In this document: one piece after another, positions 12,931 through 22,788 of the stretch | Numbering within the stretch: position 1 is the stretch's first letter | Layout: the number at the start of each line of letters is the position of its first letter | Assembly: GCF_030272615.1 (NCBI RefSeq) | Contig: NC_081414.1 | Span: forward strand, 239,665,233 to 239,729,232 | Length of the DNA stretch: 64,000 nt | Source: Cryptomeria japonica | Lineage: Eukaryota > Streptophyta > Pinopsida > Cupressales > Cupressaceae | Reading direction: 5' to 3' | The notes under the pieces: model-generated | Seen by the model: only the letters and a program-made list of their open reading frames with translations | The model's database searches: none | What the model was told of the DNA's origin: nothing | Translations under genes and position numbers: made by a program

Positions 12931-13107
12931 GCTATAGGAAAGTATCAAAAAGAAGGAAGATGGATCTGAGAGAATTTTTAGGATGGTCTAATGGGGAGCT
13001 AATGAGATCAGATGCAAAACCCTGCTCAACAATGATGCGACAAACTGCTGGCATCTTCAGTGTTGGTGGAGCTCTGGCATTTTGGACTCTTGCTAGGGTA
13101 TACTATG
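12931..13107 (+). CDS. Host gene exon with start codon (small membrane protein)
   Basis: The exon follows an acceptor (GGAACAG at about 12924-12930) and ends at 13107 before GTATGC. A 5' UTR of 29 bases precedes ATG at 12960. The reading frame begins MDLREFLGWSNGELMRSDAK, continues PCSTMMRQTAGIFSVGGALA and ends FWTLARVYY before the splice site, leaving phase 1. The segment from about residue 28 to 48 is hydrophobic and probably a membrane helix. The GELMR.DAKPCS..MRQTAG pattern resembles a small conserved plant protein of unknown function as I remember it; I cannot name it. Later exons were not found within the window, so either the intron is very long and filled with the transposons downstream, or the gene is broken. 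Codons look unmutated, unlike the surrounding elements. Confidence 0.65.
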
Positions 13108-13910
13108 GTATGCAGTATTTTTCTCCCAGTTATCTGTTTGTACATAATTATGCTTGTGTGTGAGATAAAAATTCTTTTACTCATGTCCAAAGTAAAAAAC
13201 ACCTGTTGGACTCATAAAAAATATTGGAATCTACTAATAAGAATTACTTGACTCAATGAAGAAAGTGCACATCACATTCACTGCCTGCAAAAGCCCTGAA
13301 ACTAGGTAATATACTTATTCGTAGATGATTTCATTTCTTTCCTTTTCTTCCTCTTATTGTGTCCATGACAAGAGCTTCCTCTTCTTGATATTCTTCTTTT
13401 TAACAATGATGCAGTCTGATTCTGTGTTTGACTCCTTTTCATTTAGTGATCATACACTGCACAATTGGACAGGTTTGGTTCCTTGCACTTTATTTCCCCT
13501 TACCACAAATTTGTCACACTATTTCCTTCCCTTTCAGAGAACTTTATCTTATCTGAACCTTAGTGATAATTTATCTTCAACTGTTTCAACAGCTTTTGTT
13601 TAGATTTGCTCCTCATATAGACCCACTGTTTAATTTTTGTGCTTATTTCCCACATCACAGCTCTGAATATTCATTGATATATTTAATTATTCAATTTTGT
13701 CAATTAATTATCTATGCACCTATTTTGTGTAATTTGTATATTCAATTTTGTGATATATATTAGCTAGTTGTGAACTTAAGCGTGCTTTCCATCATTGGAG
13801 GATTCTTGTTGGCTTGACTGTTCTCAACTATCTTTAAATTATAGTCATCTCTCTAAAAAACTGATTTATGGCTCACAATAAGTTTTTCTAGTCTTTTGGA
13901 AAAAAATGAT
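13108..13910 (+). other. Possible intron; dispersed repeat at its end
   Basis: AT-rich, intron-like. A possible small exon at 13413-13471 (acceptor ATGATGCAG, donor GGACAG|GTTTGG) reads SDSVFDSFSFSDHTLHNWTG, but its phase does not fit the preceding donor. The part at 13680-13860 resembles 41820-42000 at perhaps 70 percent by eye. Confidence 0.35.
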
Positions 13911-14160
13911 TTCTTTTTTTTCATTTAAAATAACCAGAAGTTACAGTTAACAAACCAAAGATTTCCAGAGACCACTGCCATAATGAGGGAAAGAAGAGAA
14001 AATGTTGGGATTGGCCAGAATCTGAAAGAAAATACCAGACCAAAAACCATTAGCAAACAAAGCCAAATGAATAATGTCAAAGGGCTAAGTAAAATGTACA
14101 AGCTGGATGAGGTAGAGAAGTTGGATACAACAACTGATTCACCCTCAAAGATTAGACACT

Positions 14161-14363
14161 TGTGAGTACACTTGACAAGTGTGTGAGTAAGTGGCTAATG
14201 TACATGCAATAGGTGTCTCACCAAGTGAGTACACATGTCTCAACTAGATTAAGTGAAACAAATGACTAAAATGCCTAAATCAACTTAAGCTTGTGTGTGA
14301 ATAGGTCAATCTAGAAAGTGTTAATAACTAACTAGTTAGGTAATGACACTATTTACACTAACA
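14161..14363 (-). repeat. Possible short solo LTR in LINE 3' UTR
   Basis: On the minus strand the block starts TGTTAGTGTAAATAGTGTCA and seems to end ...GTACTCACA, so it has TG...CA ends and an LTR-like composition. No target duplication was found and the lower boundary is uncertain. Confidence 0.35.
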
Positions 14364-14585
14364 GAAAAGACCCAAATGATATTAGTACAATCCTGACTCC
14401 AAGAAGACCCCATAGACAAGAGGATCTTTTTAAACCTAGAGAACCCAAAATACCAAGAAAGACAAAAAGACCAGCCAAGAGATCCAATGAGAAAATTCTA
14501 TAAAGAATACTGAAGGCCAGAGCTGTTCAGCAAGACATCAACCACAAAAGTATTATGGGTGGTCATTCTTAATAAGCTGAAGAAG

Positions 14586-15108
14586 TTAGGCAGCCTTCTT
14601 CCCATGGATCAAAGAGTCCCAGTCTAAAGCATCCCAGAGGTAATTCTCTTCAGTTCTCCAGTTAGCCAAAAAATTCGCCACTGCTTTCCATTCCTGAGCA
14701 ATATATACAAAGGGTATGACCTTGAACATGGTGACAAGATGAAGGATTTCTTCAGATAGGTTTATAGCTGGCAAGTGGCAAGAGGAGTTGTGGGCCTTGT
14801 CCCCGTTCAAAAGAGTTATTATAATTAAAGAGTCAGTTTCACAGATAATTTTCTTCAGTTTTTTCTCAGAAGCTTTTTTCAGAGCAATACAAATGTTTCT
14901 AGCTTCCATGTAGTTGTTGCTATCAGTTCCCATTGCCATAGAGAAAAAGGAAGCGAACAGAGCCATCCTCATCCCATGCAATCTCTCCAAGGCTGGTTAC
15001 ATCCTCTTTGTGTATGTTTATTTTGTTAAATTCCACAGGAGAAGGGGACTGGGAATCGGACCTGTTCACGGCTTTAGAGCATCTCATAGTTGATACATTT
15101 TGATGCAA
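14586..15108 (-). pseudogene. LINE RNase H-like domain, broken
   Basis: The frame 14586-14990 contains EARNICIALKKASEKKLKKI, then CETDSLIIITLLNG and WKAVANFLANWRTEEN. This matches the plant LINE RNase H family (RVT_3), with an acidic residue in the ETDS motif. The upstream piece 14923-15108 (GEIAWDEDGSVRFLFLYGNG) overlaps in another frame, so a frameshift splits the domain. It lies directly downstream of the zf-RVT remains, in the expected order. Confidence 0.65.
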
Positions 15109-15149
15109 AGGTTGAACAACAGAGTACAGACCAAGAATCTTCCAGACTG

Positions 15150-15879
15150 TTGGGTCAGAGGTTGACCTTTGCTCAATAAAATTACCCTTTGCAGCAGTGA
15201 TTTCTTGCAGAGGAACCAGGATTTTTCGCCATGTATGAGAACAAAGACCTTGGTGTCCTTGGAAAATCCATTGGTTTCATTGAAGCAATAGTTTCCAAAA
15301 CAAAGAAATCAGACTCAGCTTCCAAGCACCTTGAAGAACACTAGCATTGGAAGGAGGCTGACCCATGTTGACCCAAAAATCAGATAAGGAGGTAGCATGA
15401 ATAACCTGCCAATCCCATATTTGCCACTATTGCCACCAGATACCAAGAGCAAAGGGACATTGGAAGAAAAAGTGAGCCGCTGATTTCTCATCATTATTAC
15501 AAAGCACACATTTTGAAGGTCCCTGAAAGTATTTCTTTAGTATATTGTCCTAGGTGAGACTTTTTCTATTACATTTAGGCAAACAAAACTTGTTCCAAAC
15601 TTCGTTCCACCAACAGAAATCTCTGTTATTGCTGTTATTCATTTCAAGGTTCTTGTAACCTTGAGCTACTGTGTAAGTTCCTTTAGGATCATTATCCCAG
15701 CCAAGAACATCATCCACTTCTAGAGAGCAACATAGTTGATCCATGAGGATAGAGTAATGTATCATGATCTTTTGTAGATCCTTGCCAAAACCAATCATTG
15801 ATATTTTTGCAGCTGGGAATTGGGTTCTACTCTCATCTGAAGTATCTTGAAAGTGGACAACCTGAAGGATAGGCTGCAT
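15150..15879 (-). pseudogene. LINE ORF2 zf-RVT region, broken
   Basis: Minus-strand reading gives DNDPKGTYTVAQGYKNLEMN and WWNEVWNKFCLPKCNRK, the pattern of the zf-RVT domain downstream of reverse transcriptase in plant LINE ORF2 proteins. Further down, with several stops and shifts, come CVLCNNDEKSAAHFFFQCPF and a FWVNMGQPP stretch, matching the C..C......HLFF.CPFA pattern of that domain. The palm and endonuclease domains are absent. The frame is interrupted near 15550 and again around 15400. ORF2 normally makes the nick and copies element RNA at the target; this piece could not. Confidence 0.7.
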
Positions 15880-16099
15880 GAATTCTTCTCAAGCACAATG
15901 CGCAAGATTTAGGGAGACTGTGCCGAGATGGGAGAAGTTTTTCTCCAAGTGTGAAAAGGATACTGCCATACTAGAATTCAAATTGGAGATCGTGCCAAGT
16001 GTGTCTGTAGGAGAGCTCGAGGTTGTCGTGACTAGATTCATCGCATTTGCCATCAGGGAAAGAGATAATGGGCTCCTATTTTGGACAAGAATCTATTAA
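15878..16099 (+). pseudogene. GLO-3 ORF C-terminal remnant
   Basis: A plus-strand frame whose end reads VPSVSVGELEVVVTRFIAFA and then IRERDNG. It matches the C terminus of the GLO-2 protein (LPEIPIAEIEGIVSRFIGYA, KKEHRKGN at about 60410-60480) in both sequence and position. It starts abruptly at the LINE junction, so about 1,000 codons are missing. It is followed directly by the promoter-proximal LTR part at 16100, as in GLO-1 and GLO-2. The function of the family is unknown. Confidence 0.7.
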
Positions 16100-16277
16100 A
16101 TGCATGATGGAGTAATGGGTCATTTATGGCATGGTGGGTGCTTCGATGGATTATTGGGTCATTTAATGCAAGATGGATGCCAAATTTAGGAGTGATGGGC
16201 TATTAATTGCACATAGGCGTGATTCCTTATTTATGACCATGCCCACTACTTGGCGCCACATATGGTCATTCTTGGTC

Positions 16278-16367
16278 AAAACCTAATTAGGGTTTTGCAT
16301 GGGCAAATCTTAGCCATTGATTTTATTGTAATCTAGGTCGTTCATTTTCATTATGGGGCCTATAAAA
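16278..16367 (+). promoter_or_regulatory. GLO-3 promoter: telo-box palindrome and TATA
   Basis: AAAACCTAATTAGGGTTTT (one C short of a perfect palindrome) lies 66 bases upstream of TATAAAAGG. The same pair, in the same order, occurs in GLO-1, GLO-2 and GLO-4. Confidence 0.65.
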
Positions 16368-16676
16368 GGGGTTCACCCCTTCATTTGTAAAGGAGGGAGA
16401 ATTTGTAAATAATTGTTGCCTTAAGCTGTCAAGATAATAAGATCGATTCATTGATTTTGGTGATTACTTGAGTTATTTTGAAGTTGCATGGTTTCTCTTC
16501 CTCACTTGATTAGATTTGTTTTCAAGTACTTAGATGAATGAGATGGATAGCATTGTTTCATGGTGGAATCATATGCTCATACCTTTTGTGAGTAGATGAT
16601 TTCTACTTGTAGTGCAAGGTTGGACAGAGCCTTTTGAATGTGTATGTTTAACTTCAATCATCGAATGAATATTGTT

Positions 16677-16882
16677 CGTCTTGATGGTATTCATCGGCGA
16701 TATGAAAATCTTATGTACAACCTTTGAAGATTACATCTCTCTTTGCGTAGTTGTCTAATGTTGGCGAAACAAAGTGTTTCGTCTTGATGGTATTCATTGG
16801 TGATATGAAAATCTTATGCACAACCTTTGAAGATTGCACCTTGCTTTGTGTAGTTGTCTAATGGTGGCGAAACAAAGTGTGG
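16677..16882 (+). repeat. Tandem duplication of 103 bp in GLO-3 U5
   Basis: Two copies start CGTCTTGATGGTATTCAT at 16677 and 16780 and run to GGCGAAACAAAGTG. They differ at a few bases, including GATTACATC versus GATTGCACC. GLO-4 has a single copy. Confidence 0.8.
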
Positions 16883-17825
16883 TCGATTTCTTTTGAGCTT
16901 TTGTTATCTTTTGAGTTCCTTAGATTAGATTAGAATCTCTCTAAACCCTTTCCTATTTACTTTCTGCATCTTATTGAGAAAAGTTCCAAAAAGAACTTAT
17001 CATTGCCAAACTATTCCCAAAATTTTCTTGAAATGCAAATTCGTTCAACGTCCTTTTCACTACATGTAAGTCATGTTGTGATGTTTTCACACATCGCCCC
17101 ATTGCAAATGGGGACCCCTACTTTTTAGGCCCTCTCAGCCTTTTGGCTTTTGTTTGTTGGGTCTTTTTGCGTCAGTGTCGTTAGTCTCCTTGTTTTGTGA
17201 ATATTTGGGATTCAATTGGATCAGGTCTGCAGCTCATTTGAGCAAATTTGGCTAAGTTTGGAGAATGTTTTGGTTGTTTTAGGGTTTTATCCTTCAGACC
17301 TAGATTTTAGGGTTTTTGAAAAACTGAATGTAGTGTTTGAATCAGGACCCTTTAAGGAATTAGCACGTGAAATTTGAGCGAATTCTGAGCAACATTCTAT
17401 TTTTAGAAAGTTCCTATTTTTTAGGGGTTTCATTGCCTCTCGAATTGGTCTAATTTCATAAAAAATCAAACTTACTATTTTAGTAATTTCTATTTTTAGT
17501 AAGTCCTTTGTGTCTTGTTTTACCCTAATGTTGCCATTTTGAAATAGTTTCTATTTTTGGAAAGTCTATTTGTGGCAGGTCCTTTGCAGGCAGACACTGA
17601 AGACCAGATGTTCATGATCATTTCTAAATCCAGAGAGTTGGAAAAGCAGGCTAAAGTGATCAAAATTTGGTTGTGTGGGTTCACCTTCCAGGAATGGAAA
17701 GCATCGTGAAATCACCTAAGTTTGGAAGATCACCTCAATTCCTAAAGTGGCATCTGGAAACATTCAAATTGGCAAGGTCAGTTCATCATGGAGAATGAAG
17801 AAAATTGAAAATCCCTTGACATGTG

Positions 17826-18575
17826 ACATTTAGCGCCCAAGTCAAGGAGTCTGGTGCCAAATCCATGGTGACATGGAAATTGTGAAATCTTGAAATTCCT
17901 CCTTCGGGTGAAATTAGTGCCCTAGATAGTCAGGTGGGCGCCAAAGTGAGGTAGGCATGAAAAGGGCTAAAAACCTCAAAATCCTTCTCTAAGGCAAAAT
18001 AGCGCTCATGCCAGAAGGAGAGTGCTATAATCACAGTGCCATGGAAAAGAGTGCAAAGTCAAATTTCCTTGACTAAGGCAAAATAGCGCCCAAGGCCTCA
18101 TCATGATGCTAAATCAAGGTGGTAGTGGAAAATGTGAAAGATGTAAGAATCCTTGACCAAGTGGAAAATGCGCCCAAGTCAGAGCAAGGGCGCCAAAAAT
18201 AGGTTTGCCATGGAGAGTGCAATAGGATGGAATTCCTCCTTCGTGACGATTCAACGCCCTAAGCATGGAATGAGTACTTAAAATGGTTGAGGCATGGAAA
18301 ACTTGAAAATAATGAAATTCCACCACCAAGTGCTTCTAGCGCCCAAGGACGAGGGGAAGGTGTTAAATCAAGGTCTCCATGGAGGATCAAAAATCTCAAA
18401 TTTCTTGCCTAGGTTGAAATAGCGCCAAAGGTGATCGGCCAGGGAAAATTCCAAACATTCAAAATTCCATCACCCAAGCAATTCAACGCCAAGGCAGGGA
18501 GAAGGATGCCAAAGTGAGGTGGCCTTGGAAAGTGTAAAAGCCTTGGATTCCCTCACCAAGAGGAATTAGCGCCCA
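17826..18575 (+). repeat. AGCGCC word array in GLO-4 U3
   Basis: About ten copies of a degenerate unit of roughly 60-75 bp, each with a core such as ATAGCGCCCAAG, TTAGCGCCC or TTCAACGCC following an AT-rich AATTCCTTGACC-like part. The cores are the main GC-rich words in an AT-rich background. Confidence 0.65.
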
Positions 18576-19348
18576 GGACAAGGAGAAAGTGTTGAAATGG
18601 TTGAGGCATGGAGAATTCAAGGAAAAAATCAAATTCCTTCAAGCAAATTCCATGTTCAAGGCTGAAAGTTTTTCCAAGGCAAAGAGCAAATTGAAGGTCA
18701 GGAATGGTAAGAAAAGCAAAAATTTCCCCTTGGAAAAGATTTTTTAAAATCCATTTTTAGACACCAAATTTCATCCAAATGTCAAAATTTTTAAAGATTT
18801 GGATTCGTGGGAGAATTCTCTCCCTCCTGGACCTAAAACCCTAATTTGTGGAAAATCCCTAAAAAATAGGAGATGGTGAAAATTGATGGAAAATCTTCTT
18901 CAAGACATGGAAAGTTCAAAAGCTTCAAGAAAATTCTTCTTGGATTAAGTTTTCTCTCTCTTGGGAGTTTTCTCTCTCCAGGGGTGTCTCGCCAAGTGGT
19001 AGCTGAGTCAACGCATGCTGAGTCAAAGGAGCATCTTTTTGCATGCAACCGTTGCATGAAGGCATAATGGCGTATTCATTATTGGAATATTTGACCATGG
19101 TGGCGGCTAATTCATTGCATGGCTGCCACCGTACTTAATGCAGTGGTGGAGCATCTTTTGCATGTAATTGCTATTCGGAGATGATGGAGCGTTTATTACA
19201 TGTTGGGCGAATCTGAGAGGAAATGGTGCATTTGATACACAAATGGATGCCATTTTGGGCACGTGAAACTAATTGTATATGGGCATGATGAGCCATTAAT
19301 TGTTGATTCCCACCTTGTTGCATCATGAGTGGAGAATCTTTTGGGGGA

Positions 19349-19398
19349 AAACCCTAATTAGGGTTCTACGTGTAGCCAAGGCTTGAAGCCTATATAAA
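19349..19398 (+). promoter_or_regulatory. GLO-4 promoter: telo-box palindrome and TATA
   Basis: AAACCCTAATTAGGGTT lies 26 bases upstream of TATATAAAGG. The spacer is shorter than in the other three GLO copies because about 40 bases are missing. Confidence 0.65.
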
Positions 19399-19938
19399 GG
19401 GGTGACCCCTCATTTGTAAAGGGAGGGAGATTTTTATGAAATTGTTGCAATAAGTTTTTGAGATAATAACAATGATGCATTGTTCTTTGATGGTGTTTAC
19501 TTAAGTTATTTTTCAAAACTTGCATGGTTTCACCTTCCTCACTTAGAGTAGAAGTAGAATAGTGCTTTGATTTCAATGGAGAATGTAATGGTGTTTGATG
19601 AATTTCCATGGTTCATACTTTTTGCATCTTGCTGATTGTAAGTTGCAATGTAAAGTTAGCTTGAACCCCCAAATTTGTGCTAAGTTCGATTGTGAATAGT
19701 TGTTTGGATTGCGTCATGTTGGGTATTCAAATGCACTTTCTCAATGTGAAAATCTTTCAACATCCAAAGAAGATTGCACCGGTTCTTGCGAAGTTGTAGT
19801 TAATCTTGGCAAAGCAAGGCTTGTATTATTTGTAATTTGTCCACTAAAGCATCATCTATTGATATCACTGCCCTTAGGAGTAGATCTAAATCCTTCTAAC
19901 CCTTTCCCCTTTAATTTCAGTTCATTTCAGTTTAGTTA

Positions 19939-20757
19939 TGTTAATTTTAGATCAGACTGTTAAATATAGATAGCAATAACAGAGAACCAAAACAATGAAC
20001 ACAAGGAACACCAAAATACCCTGGGAAAACCTCCCTCTTGGAGATGAAAAACCCAACAATTAATCTCTCATCTTCATTAGACAAATCAGTACGAGTCTTT
20101 ACAAATCTGCTTCAACACTTGAAGCACTCATAACAGCAAGGAATGCACAACAGTATAAAGTATCCAAGCTAGGGCATGCATAGCAATGTAAGGACTTATC
20201 TGCAATATACTTGAATGCTGATCAAGAACACCATTTGCAGATCAAGAACACTATTTGCAGATCAAGAGAAGATATTCGCTGCCTCAAGGAAGTTCGCGGC
20301 CCTTTGAATGAGGTTCGTTGGCCTTAGAATGAAGTTCGCTGTCCTTGGAAAGTAGTTCACAATCCTTGTAAAGTAGTTCGCTATGCATAGAAGATGATTC
20401 ATTGACCTTAAGATATGATTCGCTGCTGATAAGGATATAGGCGCTGATGAATGATGTATTCGCTGATTACTGCTGAAGGAGATCGCTGTGTGAATGATTG
20501 CGTGATATGCATGATGGATGCTTTGTATATATATATGTGTGTGTGTCTTAGCCTTCCAATAGACCCCAGGTCGGCTTTCAAGGAGAGCAATTTAATTACA
20601 ACATAATATTTTAAGTTTGGCACCCAATATAGGGTCAGCCCCACACGTTACAAGTTACATTGTATTTATTGCATATAAGGTGTGACTAAGGCCAACGACC
20701 AATTAGTCACATACATGTGCTAGGTCGGCCCTAGAAGAAACCTTTTGAAGATCAACA
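19939..20757 (-). repeat. Copia LTR-A, 3' copy
   Basis: Starts TGTTAATTTTAGATCAGAC and ends ATCAACA, 819 bp, TG...CA in minus orientation. It is highly similar to 38616-39365. AGTTA before it and AGTTC after 39365 form a near-perfect target duplication. It contains degenerate TTCGCTG(T/C)CCTTGGAA-type tandem units (about 20278-20480) and a TATA-like tract (20521-20533). Confidence 0.85.
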
Positions 20758-21081
20758 CTCTCTCTTAGCTAGGGAGGAGACCTTTTGAAGATCTGAGTCA
20801 CATAGTGACAACCACCATGGCTACTCCCAGAGGGTGGGTCCATCATGGCTACACCCATGGATGGAAAACAAATGAACACAAGTGCCCATCATGCAATCGT
20901 GATGTCGTCATCACAACATGACGTTCACCATAGCTACTCCCAGAGGGTGAATAAGCACAAGTGCTAGATCATGGAATTTCTCCCATGACATCCACCATAC
21001 CTACTCGCAAAGGGTGGAATGAGGGCTTTCACCTCAAACTTCTCTCGCAAAGAAGAATGCATTATAATACATCTCAAGAAA
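20758..21081 (-). repeat. Copia internal-1 3' UTR hairpin array and PPT
   Basis: The purine-rich tract next to the LTR (minus-strand AAGAGAGAG) is the likely polypurine tract. Beyond it lie four short hairpins: CCACC/GGTGG (20812-20837), TCCATC/GATGGA (20839-20865), TTCACC/GGTGAA (20924-20951) and TCCACC/GGTGGA (20991-21018). A fifth, CTTCT/AGAAG, lies near 21036-21054. The stem letters differ between units but stay complementary. Confidence 0.7.
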
Positions 21082-22788
21082 TCACTGATGCTGAGACTCC
21101 CTCTCAGCAAGCGCTTCATTTTCCACTACTCTAAGCTTGTCTCGAAAATGTGCAAACTTCACTTTGGCAAGGGGCTTGGTGAGGATGTCAGCTGTCTGCT
21201 CCTCAGTGCAAATGTATCTCAACTGAACAACATTCCTCTGTACCATATCTCTGATGAAGTGGTACTGAATCTCAACATGTTTTGATCTGTCATGGAACAT
21301 AGGATTAATCGAAAGCTTCACACAACTTTGGTTATCACAATGAATAGTAGTAGGCTCCAACGATTGACCAAACAATCTTGCAAGGAGCTTCCGAAGCCAC
21401 ACTGCTTCGCGAGTTGCCACACATGTTGCAATTTATTCTGCTTTTGCGGTGCTCAATGCTACTGAAGACTGCTTCCTGCTGCACCAGGAAATCATAGGAG
21501 AACCCAAACTGAAGCAACAACCAGAGGTGCTCTTCCGATTGGTAACACTTCCTACCCTATCAGAATTAGAATAGCCTTCTAAACTCAGGTTCACACCGAA
21601 AGGGTATTTCAAGCCATATCCAAATGTGCCATGCAAGTATCTCAAGATATGCTTGGCTGCAACTAGATGTATTTGTCTCGGTTTACATATGAATTGACTA
21701 AGTGCACTCACAACATAGCAAATATCCGGTCTAGTGTTAACTAGATACATCAAAGATCCAATCAACTGTCTATAAATAGTAGGATTCACAAGATCTGAAC
21801 TAGCTGTAGCTTCCCTCAATTTCTTCAAGTTAGTTTCCATTGGAGTAGGCATCGACTTGCAATCTAACATTCCAAACCTCTTCAAAATATCAATGGTGTA
21901 TTTCCCTTGACTTAGGATAATCTCGTTAGGCCTCTGCCATACTTCCAACCCTAAAAAGAAGTGCATGGGTCCTAAGTCTTTCATCTCAAATTCTGAAGTC
22001 AATTCCTTCTTGCACTTGTGGATGAGATGATCTTCCCCTGTAACAAATAGGTTATCAACATATAGCACCAAGATCAACATGTCACCATTGAATACCTTGA
22101 AGTAAAGGTTCGGATCAACATCATTCTCGCAGAAGCCCAAACTTGTTAAGTATCTATCAATTCTTTCACACCATGCACGAGGCGTCTGCTTAAGGCCATA
22201 TAGGGCTTTCTTCAATTTGCATACATGAGACTCTTTCCCATGAACCACGAAACCCTCAGGTTGCTCAATGTAGACCTCTTCCTCAATCACACCACTGAGA
22301 AAAGCTGTCTTCACATTCATCTGATGTAGCTTCCATCCCTTAGTTGCTGCAATGGCAATGATGGTCCTGATGGAAGTATATCGAGCAACTGGAGCAAATG
22401 TTTCTTCATAATCTATCCCTTCTTTCTGAGAGAAGCCACGAGCCACAAATCTAGCCTTGTATTTCTCAATACATCCATCAGTTGCATGCTTAATCTTGAA
22501 TAGCCACTTGGAAGATACAACTGACTGTCCCTTAGGTCTTGGCACAATGTCCCAAACATCATTCTTGAGGATGGATTGATATTCTTTATTCATAGCATCT
22601 TTCCATACTTGCTGATTTGAGGCTTCCTCAACACTGGAGGGTTCAGTCTCAATAAGATTACACATTAATGCAACATAGCTAGAGAATTTTTGAGGTCTTT
22701 TACTTTCTCTGAATGTACCTCTAGGAGCCGCAAACTGTTCTGCCTCCTGCATAGTATTCCTTGCCCAAAGAGGTCTCTTCCAATTCAC
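21082..22788 (-). pseudogene. Copia internal-1 reverse transcriptase-RNase H
   Basis: This is the C-terminal pol part. It would copy element RNA into DNA inside cytoplasmic particles. The frame 21433-22788 shows the Copia RT core (KWLFKIKHATDGCIEKYKAR, FVARGFSQKEGIDYEETFAP) followed by RNase H (SGCCFSLGSPMISW). Catalytic losses are visible: QMDVKTAF reads QMNVKTAF, YVDD reads YVDN, and STAEAEY reads STAKAE followed by a stop at about 21431. The frame resumes at 21420 with ATREAVWLRKLLARL and CDNQSCVKLS, ending QTADILTKPLAK. Lengths match a full Copia RT/RH, so decay is by point changes. Confidence 0.9.

Larger units (their letters stand above)
13911..15879 (-). mobile_element. LINE (L1-type) 3' fragment
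   Basis: A 5'-truncated non-LTR retrotransposon in minus orientation. From its 5' side it holds the reverse-transcriptase zinc-binding domain (15550-15879), a cysteine-rich stretch, an RNase H-like domain (14586-15108) and a 3' UTR ending at a T-run (13913-13921) that would be its poly(A) tail. A probable solo LTR interrupts the 3' UTR. The left end abuts a dispersed repeat; the right end abuts the coding remnant of GLO-3 at 15878. I could not find a clear target duplication. Confidence 0.7.
16100..17073 (+). repeat. GLO-3 LTR: U3 end, R and U5 (first part)
   Basis: Contains a telo-box palindrome (16278-16295), a TATA box (TATAAAA, 16361-16367) and R/U5 sequence shared with GLO-4 (for example CTTCATTTGTAAAGGAGGGA and GAAGATTGCACC at 16829). 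The LTR is cut at 17073 by GLO-4 and resumes at 39644, ending CCCGTCAATAACA at 39850. About 260 bp separates the ORF end from the TATA box. Confidence 0.7.
17074..19938 (+). repeat. GLO-4 solo LTR, left part
   Basis: Begins TGTTGTGATGTTTTCACACA, the same start seen in reverse at 35990 (GLO-1) and 40247 (GLO-5). It carries CTATTTTTAG-type motifs (17397-17560), an array of AGCGCC words, a telo-box palindrome (19349-19365) and TATATAAA (19391-19398), then R and U5. It is interrupted at 19938 by the Copia composite and continues at 39366-39643. Total length is about 3.1 kb. AAGTC at 17068-17072 and at 39645-39649 is a likely target duplication, one base off the TG...CA ends. No long ORF lies in its U3, unlike GLO-1 to GLO-3. 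Confidence 0.7.
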
